NCBI GenBank assembly: GCA_029582165.1
Contig: CM055870.1
Span: 48,316,513 to 48,380,512 of the forward strand
Reading direction: 5' to 3'
From: Portulaca oleracea
Lineage: Eukaryota > Streptophyta > Magnoliopsida > Caryophyllales > Portulacaceae
Length of the DNA: 64,000 nucleotides
Positions 37,223 to 48,229 of the stretch are shown one piece after another (positions within the stretch are counted from its first letter, which is position 1; every line of letters begins with the position of its first letter). Under the pieces are notes generated by a model, which ran no database searches, was not told where the DNA came from, and was given only the letters and a program-made list of their open reading frames with translations. The position numbers and the translations under genes were made by a program.

Positions 37223-37873
37223 TGAAGGAAGCTATTCAAAGTGAGAGGAAATTGTTGGAGCTTGAAATTGTTGGCTGGGCATTATAGGGAGATGTTTAGG
37301 ATCAATCCATCTAGTTTAGGATCAACACACTTGTATTCCAGCCAGCAACCATTCACAAGCACACCACCTCAACCCCAACAACAACCACCAAGAAGAATAT
37401 GCACTCATGCATGTTTTATACCAAATCAGAACATGCCAATCTGATCAATATTGTTCCATTCTTTCACAACAAATCAAAAACATACAAATCTCAAAAACAT
37501 ACCAAATCAATACTGTCAAACAATCCTGAAGAATATACCAAAACAGAAACTATAAATTCCAACTCAAACAAGATATGTGCCCAAAGGAAGGATTTAATTC
37601 ATTCATTCAGCAAGCATACACCATCCATCATTTAAAAGCCATGGGGCAACCAAAAAACTAAAACTAAAACTAAAGCCCTAAACATCATCCATGGCATTTA
37701 AAAGCCATGGGGCAACCAAAATAACACCAAAACAATTTCCATTGGTGTGTTACTCAAATTTTCAGTAACAACACCCAAAAATATACCCCTTTACCGCCCA
37801 CAAAAACAAAAAAAGATTTCTGCTTGCTGTTGCTGCTTGCTTGCTTGCTTGACCTTGCTTGCTTGCTTGACCT

Positions 37874-38275
37874 TCACCTTCCTTCCCCCTCCCCCTCCAC
37901 CCTCCCCACCCCCCCCCCCCCTTCAACTACACCTTCTATAGCATCACCCCCACCAAGACCCATAATCAGTAAACCCATCAACACAAGAAGCATGGAGAGT
38001 TTCCTTGTGGTCCTTGCCAATTCTGCAGCCAAGGTCGTGTTTCTGACAATGGTTGCCACAGCATGGGTGGTTAGGGTTGTGCACAGGGGTTCATCAACCT
38101 AGCCGAAGTAGTCACACCCTTGGGGGCCACGATGAAACCTGCATCGTGCAAACCTCCTCAATGGGTTCGATGGTGTCATAGACACTTGAACCACCCAAGG
38201 AAGCCCACACAAACAGGTCATGTTAGTGTTTGTGTAACAAGGACAAGATTTGCAGGTCATAACACCATTCGTCAT
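37874..38275 (-). pseudogene. GRF-type zinc-finger protein remnant
   Basis: Starts MTNGVMTCKSCPCY at 38275. It contains CLCGLPWVVQVSMTPSNPLR, RRFARCRF and then GCDYFG, the Cys-x-Cys, Cys and Cys ligands of the zf-GRF domain, which is thought to bind nucleic acid. A TAG at 38099-38101 replaces the usual Trp. The same frame continues VDEPLCTTLTTHAV and on to a hydrophobic and Gly-rich tail near 37874. This domain is frequently found in plant mobile elements. The Trp-to-stop change (TGG to TAG) marks it as broken. Confidence 0.7.
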
Positions 38276-38385
38276 GGTTGAGGCTAGGGAGGGGAACTGA
38301 GAAATTTGGGGGCTTTGAATAAGAGGAAGATGAAGATAAGAGGAAACCCTAACGATCAACTTTAGAGAGAGAGAAAAGGACTGAC

Positions 38386-38434
38386 GAAGAAGAAGAAGAA
38401 GAAGAAGAAGAAGAAGAAGAAGAAGAAGAAGAAG
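38386..38434. repeat. (GAA)n microsatellite
   Basis: About 16 GAA units inside the second MULE, upstream of the GRF remnant on the minus strand. Confidence 0.9.
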
Positions 38435-38711
38435 ATTAAATGGGGGTGGAAGGGTTTTTAAAGAAGAGAAAGAGAGAGCTTTCAATTTCAATTTCAACAG
38501 GTGTTGGTTAACGTATTAACCACACCATCAGCGCCATCATTACCGTCACATTACGTCAAATCGTCATTAAAATACCACTTCTCGGTAATAGGGTATTTTC
38601 ATCCGGTTTTCCAGGTTCAAGGGCATTTTGTTAACAAAAAAGTTTTTGAGGGCAATTGTGACTTTTCTGCCAAGTTCAAGGGCAATTTAATCCGAGAACT
38701 GTGAATTTTGA

Positions 38712-39440
38712 TGATATCTTAGGCAATATTTTTATGTGCATGAACATCAAACACATAATATAATGCAAAAAGTTGTTGCATGCCTATTTTAAAATGCAAT
38801 ACCTGGCCACATGGTAATTTGGAGACAGAGAATAAAAAGCACGAAACATTATTATGTACTCCCACAAGACTACACATCCTTTTCTTACTCCAGCGTTCTA
38901 AGTGTTTCACCGGAACCAACGCAATGGTAGTAGTAGTTGGCAATGCAATAAGCAACTCATTCGACATTAGCTACCACCGGAAATAAAATGCATAAGCAAC
39001 TCTAGCAAGCTCGAGCATAATATTTAGAGTATATGTTTACGAATAACTCTATACGATACATGCATATATTACAACATAAACAATGGCAATGCAATATACA
39101 AGCTATGACAGGAAAGCACGTAGTAGGAGGAAAATCCCATGCCTACAATTGCAAGCTGAATTTAGATACCTCCAGATTCTCACCCCTCATTAAAGAGATC
39201 CCTCTATCATACCCTCCAAAAAATGAAATGCTATATGTACCAACACACTCATTATACACCTATACCAACATAACATAATTCTTTGAACCATACTAAAAAA
39301 TCATCATTAATCATACTTCCAAGGTGAACACGTTCGAGCGCAGTCTGGAAGATCTTGAAGTAGGCAACCTCCCCCGGTGAGCTGATGTTCATAGAGACAT
39401 TGATTCCTGCGGATACTGAAAAATTGGATGGGATGTATTG
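38712..39440. other. 3' flank of the U-box gene
   Basis: AT-rich DNA between the second MULE and the stop codon of the U-box gene. It should include the 3' UTR. No other gene or repeat is recognised. Confidence 0.5.
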
Positions 39441-42400
39441 TCAAGGAGGACTGATAGTGAGATTGATGATACCATTAGTTGTTCCACCGGTTTCCTCAAC
39501 TCTTTGGAGGCATTCAACGAGAACCGCAGCCTTTCTCTTGGCTCTGTCGGTGCCATTCTCCGAAAGTTCCTTGAGAACTTCCTCCGCATCAAGCTCCTTG
39601 GCCACCTTCAACTGCGTCCCATCCTCCACACAGAGCGACCACAACACGAACACCGCATTCTCCCTATTTCGAGGAGTCCCCATTCTTATCAGCTCGACCA
39701 ACATACCAATAGGCTCGGCCTTCTCAATCGCGACCTTCCCTTCGGGATGGCTCGCGAGTATCGCCAGTATTGCAAGCGCCTCGTCCACCATCCCGCTGTC
39801 GGTCTCCCTGAGAAGCCCCATGAGGGGCTCCATGATCCCAGCCCGCACAGCCCGGACCTTGTTGCCCTGGTAAAATGAGAGGTTGAACACGGCAGTGGCG
39901 GCATCCTTCTTTCCCCTCGGGGTGCCGTGGGTGAGGAGGTCGACGAGGGCCGGGATGGCCCCCGCTGCCCCGATGGCCACCTTGTTCTCGTCCACTAAGA
40001 GTGAAGAGGGTCGCCGAAGTTCTCCTCGCCCGTCCGCCGCTTTTCAAGACCTCCACCACGCGCGGGATCGCCCCAGCATTTACGATGACGCCCTTGTTCG
40101 CATCGTTGATCGACAGGTTTAGGAGCGCGGTGACCGCATGTTCCTGAGTCCGGGGATCGGGCGAGGATAGTAATCCTATGAGCAGCGGGATTGCTCCTGC
40201 GTCCGCAATGCATATCCTGTTGTCCGCGTTTCTCTTGGCGTGAGTTCCCTACCGCTTCTCCTCCGTATTCCGATGACTAGCTTCCTTAATAACGCGATGT
40301 TGCCGTCGCATGATTGGAAGTGGAAGTCCCTGTTTTTAGATTTCCATCACAAGCTCCAGATGCCTTAGGTAACTCCACCCCATTGCTCTCGCACCACAAA
40401 GTGATTAGACTCTTCAAGACATAGTTTGGTGTCAGTGATGTGTTTGAGAGAGTCTGCTGTGTCTTGGGGCATGTCTTGTGACCTGCGTCCAGCCATTTTT
40501 GGATGCATGATCTTTCGTATGACTGCAAAAGAGGTGATGAGAGCAGGATTTAAGTCAGCAAATATGAAGGGGAAAGAAAAGCAATACCCGGCATGAGAGT
40601 AGCCTATAGGCAGACAAATTAGTTTGGTATGTTCAGTTGATCGATGATCTTTCTGTTTTCAGAAACTGTCGTTATCTTGAAGCAAAATTTAAAGATAAAA
40701 GGGAGGTTCTACCATAGTTGAATTTTTTTTCTTTTTTTAACTAAGTAGTTGAAAAGTATGTTTTACCTTTAAAAAGTCAAAACTAATATATATTGATCAA
40801 AGTGACTAGTTGCAACAAGTAATCATATTCATTGAGATACAAATTTTTGTTTTATAAATTTAATATTTTTAAGGATATTCTACCATAATTAAAAAAAATT
40901 TCAACTATCATAGTTAAAATTTATAACCATTGATTTTACCCTAAAAGATTGAAATCAATATATTTTGATCAAAGTAACTTGTTGCAATATTTAATTGTAT
41001 CTATTGACATGTAAATCTTTTTAACGGATGATATTTATCTAAGCCAAATTAGTAGTAAGGAACTTTCAACGATTGTAGTTGAAAAAAAAAAAAAAAAAAC
41101 TCAACTATGATAGAATTTTCAAAGACATACTTCTGCTTGAGAATGAGAACTGAAATTTTTTTTAAACTTGTAATGGTAAGCTTCTCGCTCAAGAGATCAT
41201 CCTAAACAATTCAACTAAATAGGTGAACCATTCGCCTGTTTCTCCACCTACTTTTTTCTCCACTTCATTTCTGAAATGAAGCACCTAGGAAAAAGTTTCC
41301 CTAGTATCAAATTTTCCAAGGTCATTACTGTATAAGATCAGCTATATAGTCATCAGAATTGCAGAAAAATGTCAATCTACATGTGCCCTTGGTCTATGCC
41401 AGAAGGAAAATAGAAAAAGTTGTCTACGGTTCTCAATGACTGAAACTTTGCCAGTATCGACTTTTCAGACTTTTGACAATGTATCACTTGAACAAAAAGT
41501 TCCACGACCAAAAGGTCCAAAACCAATACTCCAAAATCCGGCCCAAGCAAAGGTATGTAGGGATCAGATGTTGCAGCCTTACCCCTAAAGTTCGCAATTT
41601 AGAGAGACTAGTTCCAATTGACCTAAGATTAAACCGTTTGATACCTATAACTCCATGGAAAAGAAGCATAGGGCGATTAATAAGGTATTTTACTTAAATC
41701 CATTACTAGAGTAAAAAGTTCGCTGAAGTTAATTGTTAGCTGAAAAAGTGCAGCAACCTAACCTGGCCTGTTGAGACAATAACAGGATCTTTCATCAGTT
41801 CAAGAGAGATTGGACAACGGAAATCATCTGGTATGATAGGAGATCGATGCTTTATCATGCTTTTGTCCACATCAAACACTTCAACTTCTGGGCTTACTGT
41901 CAGCAGATAATCGTTTAGCTTCCTAAATAAGGTGGACATCATGCCAAAGGACTCACTCATATCATTACTGCTCGTCACAACCATTTCATGGAAAGCACGT
42001 GATTCTCGCCTCAGTTCATCCATTGTGCGAAGATGCAGATTATCCGATAATCTCTTCATAACGGCAGGATCTGTGTCAGCTTCATCCAGTGCAATCGTCA
42101 TATCCATCTCTAGCTGCAGATCAGGAGACTCCATCCTTGATTTTGCCCGATAAAGTTGTGTGTGAACAAGTTCAATCTAAGAGACAAAAAAAACCATCTT
42201 ACTTAGTAGTATGTTTATTGCTAAACTATATAACAGTATTCACATCATTAAAGTGAACATGTACTGAGTGTGAAAGATACCTGTTCCCGGACTTCCTCCG
42301 ATAAATCAAGTTTATTATACGGAATCTTACTCAGTGCTTCTTCAATTTGTCCAGTTATTCGCAGAAAATCAGATGAGATTTTGTCTCTTTGAATGGCCTG

Positions 42401-44548
42401 CCACATAAGATATTAGTGTAGTGGACATGGAAGCAGTGAAATCAAGGTAACATAAGACCTATGATCATATCATGATACAGGTAGTAACCCACTTCCAATT
42501 GAGTAAGTTTGTGTCTTACAGAGTCCAGCACGCTCACTAAAATATCCCGACCCACGACTGCGATCAATTTGATGAATGACTGCTCTATGGATGGAAAATG
42601 GATATATATTTCAGCATATACCGAAAAAGGAAGTGTTCTTCCAGGTTCCAATAGGAAGACACGTACTATACTTTCTTTGGCAAAACTCTACAGTGTCTGT
42701 GTCTTGGACCTCTCTATGTGCTAAGCACTGTATTTCAGGAATCCACAAGATTTGTGGGACAATAGGATATAGCCAGTTCACTCGCTGAAGATTCCCAAAA
42801 TATTGTTGCCCATGGAATGCCAAGTATTCATTCAACACACCCCCCCCCCCCCCCCCCCCAAACAGGGGCCCCCTTCTAAAAAAACAAAAAAGAAAGGAAA
42901 AAGGGGAAAACAAAAACACAACAGGGGGTTATTCAATAGCAGGGCAGCAGATTTGGAAGGAACAGAGACAAAGAAAGTGGAGGGAGGGTGCCACGAAGCT
43001 AGGTGAAATGCCAATATATGACTTTTGAAATACATATTGCATGCCACGCCAACAATTAACGGAACACAGAACCGTCATTTCATAGATATGCTAATACCAT
43101 TGCGACTGAGGCCAATCAGTGATTTTGAACACAAAGGGTGCACCATAAAGAAAAGCAGAAACCAGAAGGACACTAACTAGAATATCCCACTTTGTTTTTG
43201 TAGGTGAAAAGCGACAACTAAATCACTAAATCTTAAATCGGAATGGTACTCATTGAGGTGACATGACCAGCGCAAATTCTAGAATGAGACTGTCCCACAT
43301 AAACTTATCGTGTGGACTCCTTACATGAGGAAGTTTTTAATATTTTTTAATACCTAATGAGCGATATTAGAATGACTTTTAAATACGAATGTGACTAATA
43401 ATTTATCAAAGAATGACTTTTATCAGAGTCACCCCAAATAAATTATTAGTCACCCGAAGTCACCACAAAGTCATGCGTCTCAAGATAAATTTATGGTGAG
43501 ATGGTCTCACATAAAACTTATCAACCAACCAAATGCGCAAAACTAAGAACTAGAACACGACAATCAAAAGTTTCCAGCCATTGAACCAGACTATTCATGA
43601 CCACTCACTAAAATTTTCAACTAGACTATTCCAGCAACTGGCAATTCAGAACTAGCATCTTCCTAAGTTCCTAATCATCCAACTAAACATATGTTTATCT
43701 AATCATCCTAGAGTTCGTAACGGCCCATATAGAGATTTAACACCACCCAACTCCATGGCAAGTAGAGCTGTCAATTCGGACGGGCAAGTTAATATGGGCC
43801 GGTTTGGGTTTATTTAGGTTTTGGGTTTGGAAATCATGTTCAAAACCCTAGTTTTTGCCGTCGGGTCAAATTTCACAAGGTCTAAATTGGCAAGATATGA
43901 ATTGGCGTTCGTTTAACAAACTACTCACAGAATTCCACTATAGATGGCTGCAATTCATGACTACCAGTCTTCCTCCACACACACACACACAATTACATCA
44001 GAATTATCTCTTGAAATCTTTCATAAATATTAAATCTTCATCATCAAGAAAGAGACACAACAATATATTCCAAAACCCTGAACATTATGATCAAAACTCT
44101 TCCTTCCCTTGATTTGAACTTTATACTAACATCATATAACACACCAACTTCATCCAATTCTCGTTCCCAAAATCAAAATTCCAAACAATACCCACGAATT
44201 CCAGCCGAAAAATCCAGTAAAACCACAATTCACAACCCTAAACAATAAAAAACAATACGATCATACCTGAAAGAGTTTACTAGTCTCTTCAACCCATTCG
44301 AGAAGCTCTTTGGCAGAAATCAACGCGTCAAGTAGGGTTTCAAACACACGAACAAGCTCAGCCGAAATCTGGTCTTGTTTATCAATCAATTCCTCAAAAA
44401 GGGGGCTGAGAAGCTTGACTCTCCTGATCAAATTGGAGTACATCCTCTTGGATGTACTTCTGCACTCGGGAAAACATGAAATCTCTTTGATAATATGGAT
44501 CAACTGGGTCAGAATTGAAGATGAATTCTGATCCTGATTCTGACCCAT
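39441..44548 (-). CDS. U-box E3 ubiquitin ligase with ARM repeats, PUB13/PUB14-like (last exon frame-disrupted)
   Basis: Plant U-box proteins pass ubiquitin from an E2 to substrates; PUB13/14 relatives act in immune and stress signalling (family knowledge). Exons: 44267-44548, 42281-42397, 41763-42176, 39441-40522, all with GT-AG borders. The first three joins keep frame (SKLFQ|AIQRDK, EEVREQ|IELVH). The N-terminal UND domain covers exons 1-3. The U-box starts in exon 3 ([20 protein letters not shown]) and continues in exon 4 ([30 protein letters not shown]). ARM repeats follow: [51 protein letters not shown]. Length would be about 630 residues, normal for the group. Exon 4 (1082 bp, not a multiple of three) has several small indels between 40000 and 40310, for example after SNH and after SGGR. 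These are either consensus errors or pseudogene damage. Confidence 0.9.
42840..42859. repeat. Poly-C tract in intron 1 of the U-box gene
   Basis: An uninterrupted run of about 20 C, then A- and G-rich homopolymers to about 42930. Length is likely unreliable in any sequencing technology. Confidence 0.8.
43275..43530. mobile_element. Possible MITE in intron 1 of the U-box gene
   Basis: The outer parts are loosely inverted: GAGACTGTCCCACATAAACT on the left; GGTGAGATGGTCTCACATAA then AACTTATC on the right. The interior also has two pairs of GACTTT and TAATAATTTAT-type words in opposite orientation. No clear target duplication was found. Confidence 0.35.
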
Positions 44549-45311
44549 TGGAAGAATTGGAGAATTAAAGAGAGAGTAAGAGAAATTAGGGGAATTGGGA
44601 TTGATGAATGTTGGAGGGAAGAGAAGGGAAGATTAAGATTGAAGACGAAGTCATGGTTAGATTCTATGAGTCTATGATGAGAGAAAGAGGAGGAGAGTTC
44701 AAAGTGGACATACAATCAGCCGTCAGACTCAGGGCAGTTGATCGAGTCAGCCAATGGGTGGCCTTTTTGTTTTTGGAAAATGATAAAAGGCTTGTTACTA
44801 TATAAAACATATATATTTGTAAATTAAATTGGAAAAAAGTTACATATTTGACTTTTATAACTATAATAATATATATAAATTGTATAAAATCACACGTTTA
44901 TCTATATTTTTTAAAATTTACAAAAAAAGTGTAAAATATACCCAACGGATGGGGTTCATTCGTTAGGGTGTCAATTACACATTCCAAGCTTCTTATAACT
45001 GATAACTAATAGTATCTGTCAAAAAAATTGGGGTTAAAAACGATAATAAGTATTGATTTTATAAGAGAGAAGACATGTAAGGAGTGTCTTGGGGCAAGAC
45101 ACTTATCATCACCCTTTGTTTTTAATCCTTTTAATTAATTTACCTTCTAGAAATTAAATTGAAAGCTACACAAATTCACGTAAATTTATTGTGAGACAGA
45201 CTTTTTTTAAGGTGACATTTTTAATATTTTACAATGACTAATAAACGAAAGCCAAGCAACATCATACTTTATCGTCCCGGTTTAAATAATACTAACAAAA
45301 AAATGTGCAAT
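44549..45311. other. U-box gene promoter and AT-rich flank
   Basis: Upstream region of the U-box gene, read on the minus strand. A purine-rich stretch (44570-44700) fits a CT-rich 5' leader on the coding strand. Farther out it is AT-rich without recognised features. Confidence 0.4.
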
Positions 45312-46105
45312 TTATTATATGTTCATTGAGCACTTGCTTCAAATAAGAGAATTGTTCACTTTTAATAGTAGGGGTGTTCACGGGGCGGGTACCCGAATCG
45401 ATTGGATAATTTTTTTTCGGGTACCCAAAAATTCGGGGCGGCCAAACCCTTGAACCGTAACTATAACCGAAACTACCGGGTACCCGAAAGTTTCGGGGCG
45501 GATACCGGTTAACCAAAAAACCCAATTAGTTATAATCATATGAGTTTTCAATTTTTATTTTAATTTGTAGTTATTAATTAACACTCCAATAGCAAAAAAT
45601 GTTTCAAAAATGTTCTAAAACTGGGCGAGCAGGACCACTGGCACTGAGTTTTCATACGTTTTGAGTTTTTGGAGGATTTGAAATTGGAGCACTGAGCGCC
45701 AACATTAAGATAAATTAGGATTTTTTTCCAGATTAAAATTTGGGCCTAGAAAGTGAACTGGAGATTGGAAAAGGATAGGCAAAAATTAAATTTGGACCTA
45801 AACGTTAAATTTAATTTCGGGTACCCGAAAACGTCTAACGGCCGATCCGTAACCGAACCGATTAACCGGGAAACATTTCGGGGCGGGTACCCGACCCGAT
45901 TAAAATTGATTTTTCCCGGGCGGGTACCCTAAATTAATGACCGGGTAGTGGGTTTCCGGATCGGGTTTTTCGAGGCGGTTATTTATGAACACCCCTATTT
46001 AATAGTATCATTGTTCACTCATATCTACCGTTGTTGATTCCCAATAATATAATTCACTCGTACATGCACAGGACACATGCTCTACGTGCATGAAATATGT
46101 ATCAA
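45312..46105. mobile_element. Second complete copy of the 22-bp-repeat MITE, split by a hAT MITE
   Basis: Without the inserted hAT MITE and one of its target duplications (637 bp), the element is about 157 bp, close to the 168-bp copy at 4689. The flanking direct repeat ATGTGCAAT occurs at 45303-45311 and 46106-46114; part of it may be element terminus. TGTTCAC occurs at 45353 and 46012, exactly 22 bp apart after removing the insert. The ends carry TTCATTGAGCACTTGCT and its inverted, diverged counterpart. Confidence 0.68.
45369..45997. mobile_element. hAT-type MITE, 629 bp
   Basis: Terminal inverted repeats TAGGGGTGTTCA and TGAACACCCCTA. A perfect 8-bp target duplication, TTTAATAG (45361-45368 and 45998-46005), is typical of hAT transposition. 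The interior is rich in CGGGTACCCG palindromes. No transposase. Confidence 0.92.
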
Positions 46106-46264
46106 ATGTGCAATCCATTTAAAACTCAAACCTAAACAAATATAAATTGAAACTTGTAACTAATAGGACCACGATGATATATTGTCCCGGAACCATGGTT
46201 TAAGCACAGTTTACCTTCCATCATTTCATCATATGTGTAGGGAGTAGGGTCCTAAGTTCCACCT

Positions 46265-46650
46265 AGATCTGTCGATTTGGACGGATGGACGGGCGATTAC
46301 ATGTTGAGTGTATATTATGTTCGAGTAAATACGGGTCAGATGCATTCCTGGTTCGGATAGATACTGACAATATATTTCGATTTCGAGTCAGCCCAACGGG
46401 TTACAACTACGACATTTTCTGTTTTTTCTTTCAAAAAATTGTCTTGAAATACTGTTTGTTTACAATATACATGATAAAATACAATTATCTTCTAGTAACA
46501 ATAGATTATTGTGGATATTTCAACTTAAATTAAAGAAATTACAACTGAATAATTTGTGCTTATGATTTAATAGTTATGAGTTCCAATGAAAAGTCACAAA
46601 TTCTAATCGAGTTAAACTTTTAAAAAATAAAATTTTCGGGTCCCGTTAAT
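46265..46650 (+). repeat. Dispersed repeat X, copy 1
   Basis: Diverged from 62331-62890 in the same orientation. Shared landmarks include CTGTCRATTYGG near the left, CCAACGGGTTA in the middle and AAAAGTTCCAATGAAAAGTC-like sequence at the right. This copy lacks the Stowaway MITE present in copy 2. A short related piece lies at about 43765. Confidence 0.6.
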
Positions 46651-47604
46651 TTGCGGGATCTGGTCAAAAATTGGCATAATTTCAAGATTAGTGATCTCAA
46701 AAAAAAAAAAACAAAGTTGTAACTCTAAGCTTTAAAAAAAAGTTATACTACTCGACACACGTACTCTTTAAAAATTTTCTTCTCCTTTTGGGGGCTGTCA
46801 CCAATCATATTGGCTACTAACAAATATGGAATTAATCTCAATTAAAAGTTTAAGTTGATGGTTTTATATTCTCGCATGCGCCCTTCACTTTAATGTCCTT
46901 CAGGTCAGGCCCCCCCTAACCTTACGCAAATAAACAAAATGGGTGTTGAGACTTGAGATTCGAACTGAAACCTTTTGTTTAGGCCTGACTCTGATACTAT
47001 GTAGAACCATCTCGACTAAAAGCTTAAGTTAATGATTGACGGTTCAATGACGGTGTTATACTCTAATAGTAAACTTCAATTCTCAATTATCTATGTACTT
47101 TTTAAATTTATTAGGTACTTAAAAATAGTTTTCATTTTTCAATTCAATAAATTTTCTCAATAACGTACGAGTTCATTTCGGTTTTAGATGTCATTGTTGT
47201 CTTCTTACTTGTTTGAGAGTTTTAGTATATCTATAGAGTTGAAGTTATGGAAGTCGATTTTGTTATATTAATGTTTCTTTTGAATGAGGAATGAATTAAC
47301 AATGAAAATTCACGCAGTGCTATCATGAAAGTAAGTATCTACTTAATGGTGTTAAACTATCGCTCGCCAGAGTTCATGAAAGACACAATAAAGTTAAAGA
47401 ATATCGATTAGTAGCAAGAAGAATGTTGCAATTTAGAGTCGATCAATAGTATATTCACAATTAATTTTTTGGGAATGAAAATTTGTCTTAGTTATTTAGC
47501 TTTTTTCTTGTTAGATAATTTTCCATTGTAAATATCATATGACTTTCATCAACAAATTTCTCTTATTCAATTAATCCAGAAAATTACCTCCTTTATATAT
47601 ATTA
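46651..47604. other. AT-rich DNA with a possible tRNA-derived repeat
   Basis: On the minus strand at 46960-47010 there is GTATCAGAGTCAGGCC followed by CAGTTCGAATCTC, resembling Pol III box A and box B spacing in tRNA-derived SINEs. The flanks repeat the phrase CTCRACTAAAAGYTTAAGTT. Evidence is thin. The rest is AT-rich without a recognised feature. Confidence 0.3.
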
Positions 47605-47837
47605 CCTCCGTTTTTATTTTTCTGTCACCTAGAAAATTGTGTTAAAAATTTTGACCATTAATATCTTCATATGTATAATGATTCCTCATACCAAATTGAT
47701 ATCATAGATTCGTAATGAAAAATACTATTAGAAACGTATAATATTATATTTTTTTAATAAAAATTTTATGCTAAAAATTATTAATTAAAGATTGACCCTG
47801 AAAACTGTAAATAACATATAAAAAAGAACGGAGGGAG
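47605..47837. mobile_element. Stowaway-type MITE (Tc1/mariner)
   Basis: Starts CCTCCGTTTTTATTTTTCTG after TA and ends AACGGAGGGAG before TA. It has TA target duplication, 233 bp and an AT-rich core. Confidence 0.82.
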
Positions 47838-48229
47838 TACTATTTACTTAGAGCAAATTTTATTTATTTTGCACCATCGATTGCAGCCTATTATTTATCC
47901 CCTTACTCTAATTAGTGATAGAAAATATAGTAAAAGAATCTATTAACTTTCATTTTGCCATCGCCATCATATGCTCTCCTCGTAGCTCTCCCTTGTCTCC
48001 TTCATTGTCCAATATGTTCTCCATTCTCTCGTGCTTTTTTTTTTAATGATGTTCATTTTGGAGAACACCAAGTACAGAAATAGTAGAAATAGTATTATTT
48101 TAATGGATAGTAAAGTATGAATATTATTAATGGTAGAGAACAAGTTAAGGAATGGGATGAGAAATAAGTAATATATAATTATTAAAATAATATAAAAAAG
48201 TAAAACAAATTATGTTTTATTTATGTTTT
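47838..48229. other. AT-rich intergenic DNA
   Basis: Nothing recognised. The last nine bases, TTATGTTTT, would be the left target site of the MULE at 48230. Confidence 0.4.

Larger units (their letters stand above)
36573..38701. mobile_element. MULE with GRF zinc-finger remnant
   Basis: The ends carry inverted repeats sharing GTTCTCGGATTAAAT, CCCTTGAACTT and TTGTTAACAAAATGCCCTT (left 36575-36650, right 38600-38699). Flanking direct repeats are TGAATTTTGA (36563-36572 and 38702-38711), 10 bp as drawn, consistent with a 9-bp Mutator duplication plus one matching base. There is no transposase. The interior holds CT-rich leader-like DNA, two GAA microsatellites and the GRF-type coding remnant at 37874-38275. 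Confidence 0.78.

Noticed and set aside
37190..37290. Plus-strand Lys/Glu-rich coiled-coil exon (KKKLKEAIQSERKLLELEI) in the second MULE
   Set aside because: It lies opposite in strand to the GRF segment, is built on a GAA microsatellite and ends quickly. Too weak to call.
42803..43047. Open frames across the poly-C/poly-A tract
   Set aside because: Homopolymer-driven frames inside intron 1 of the U-box gene.
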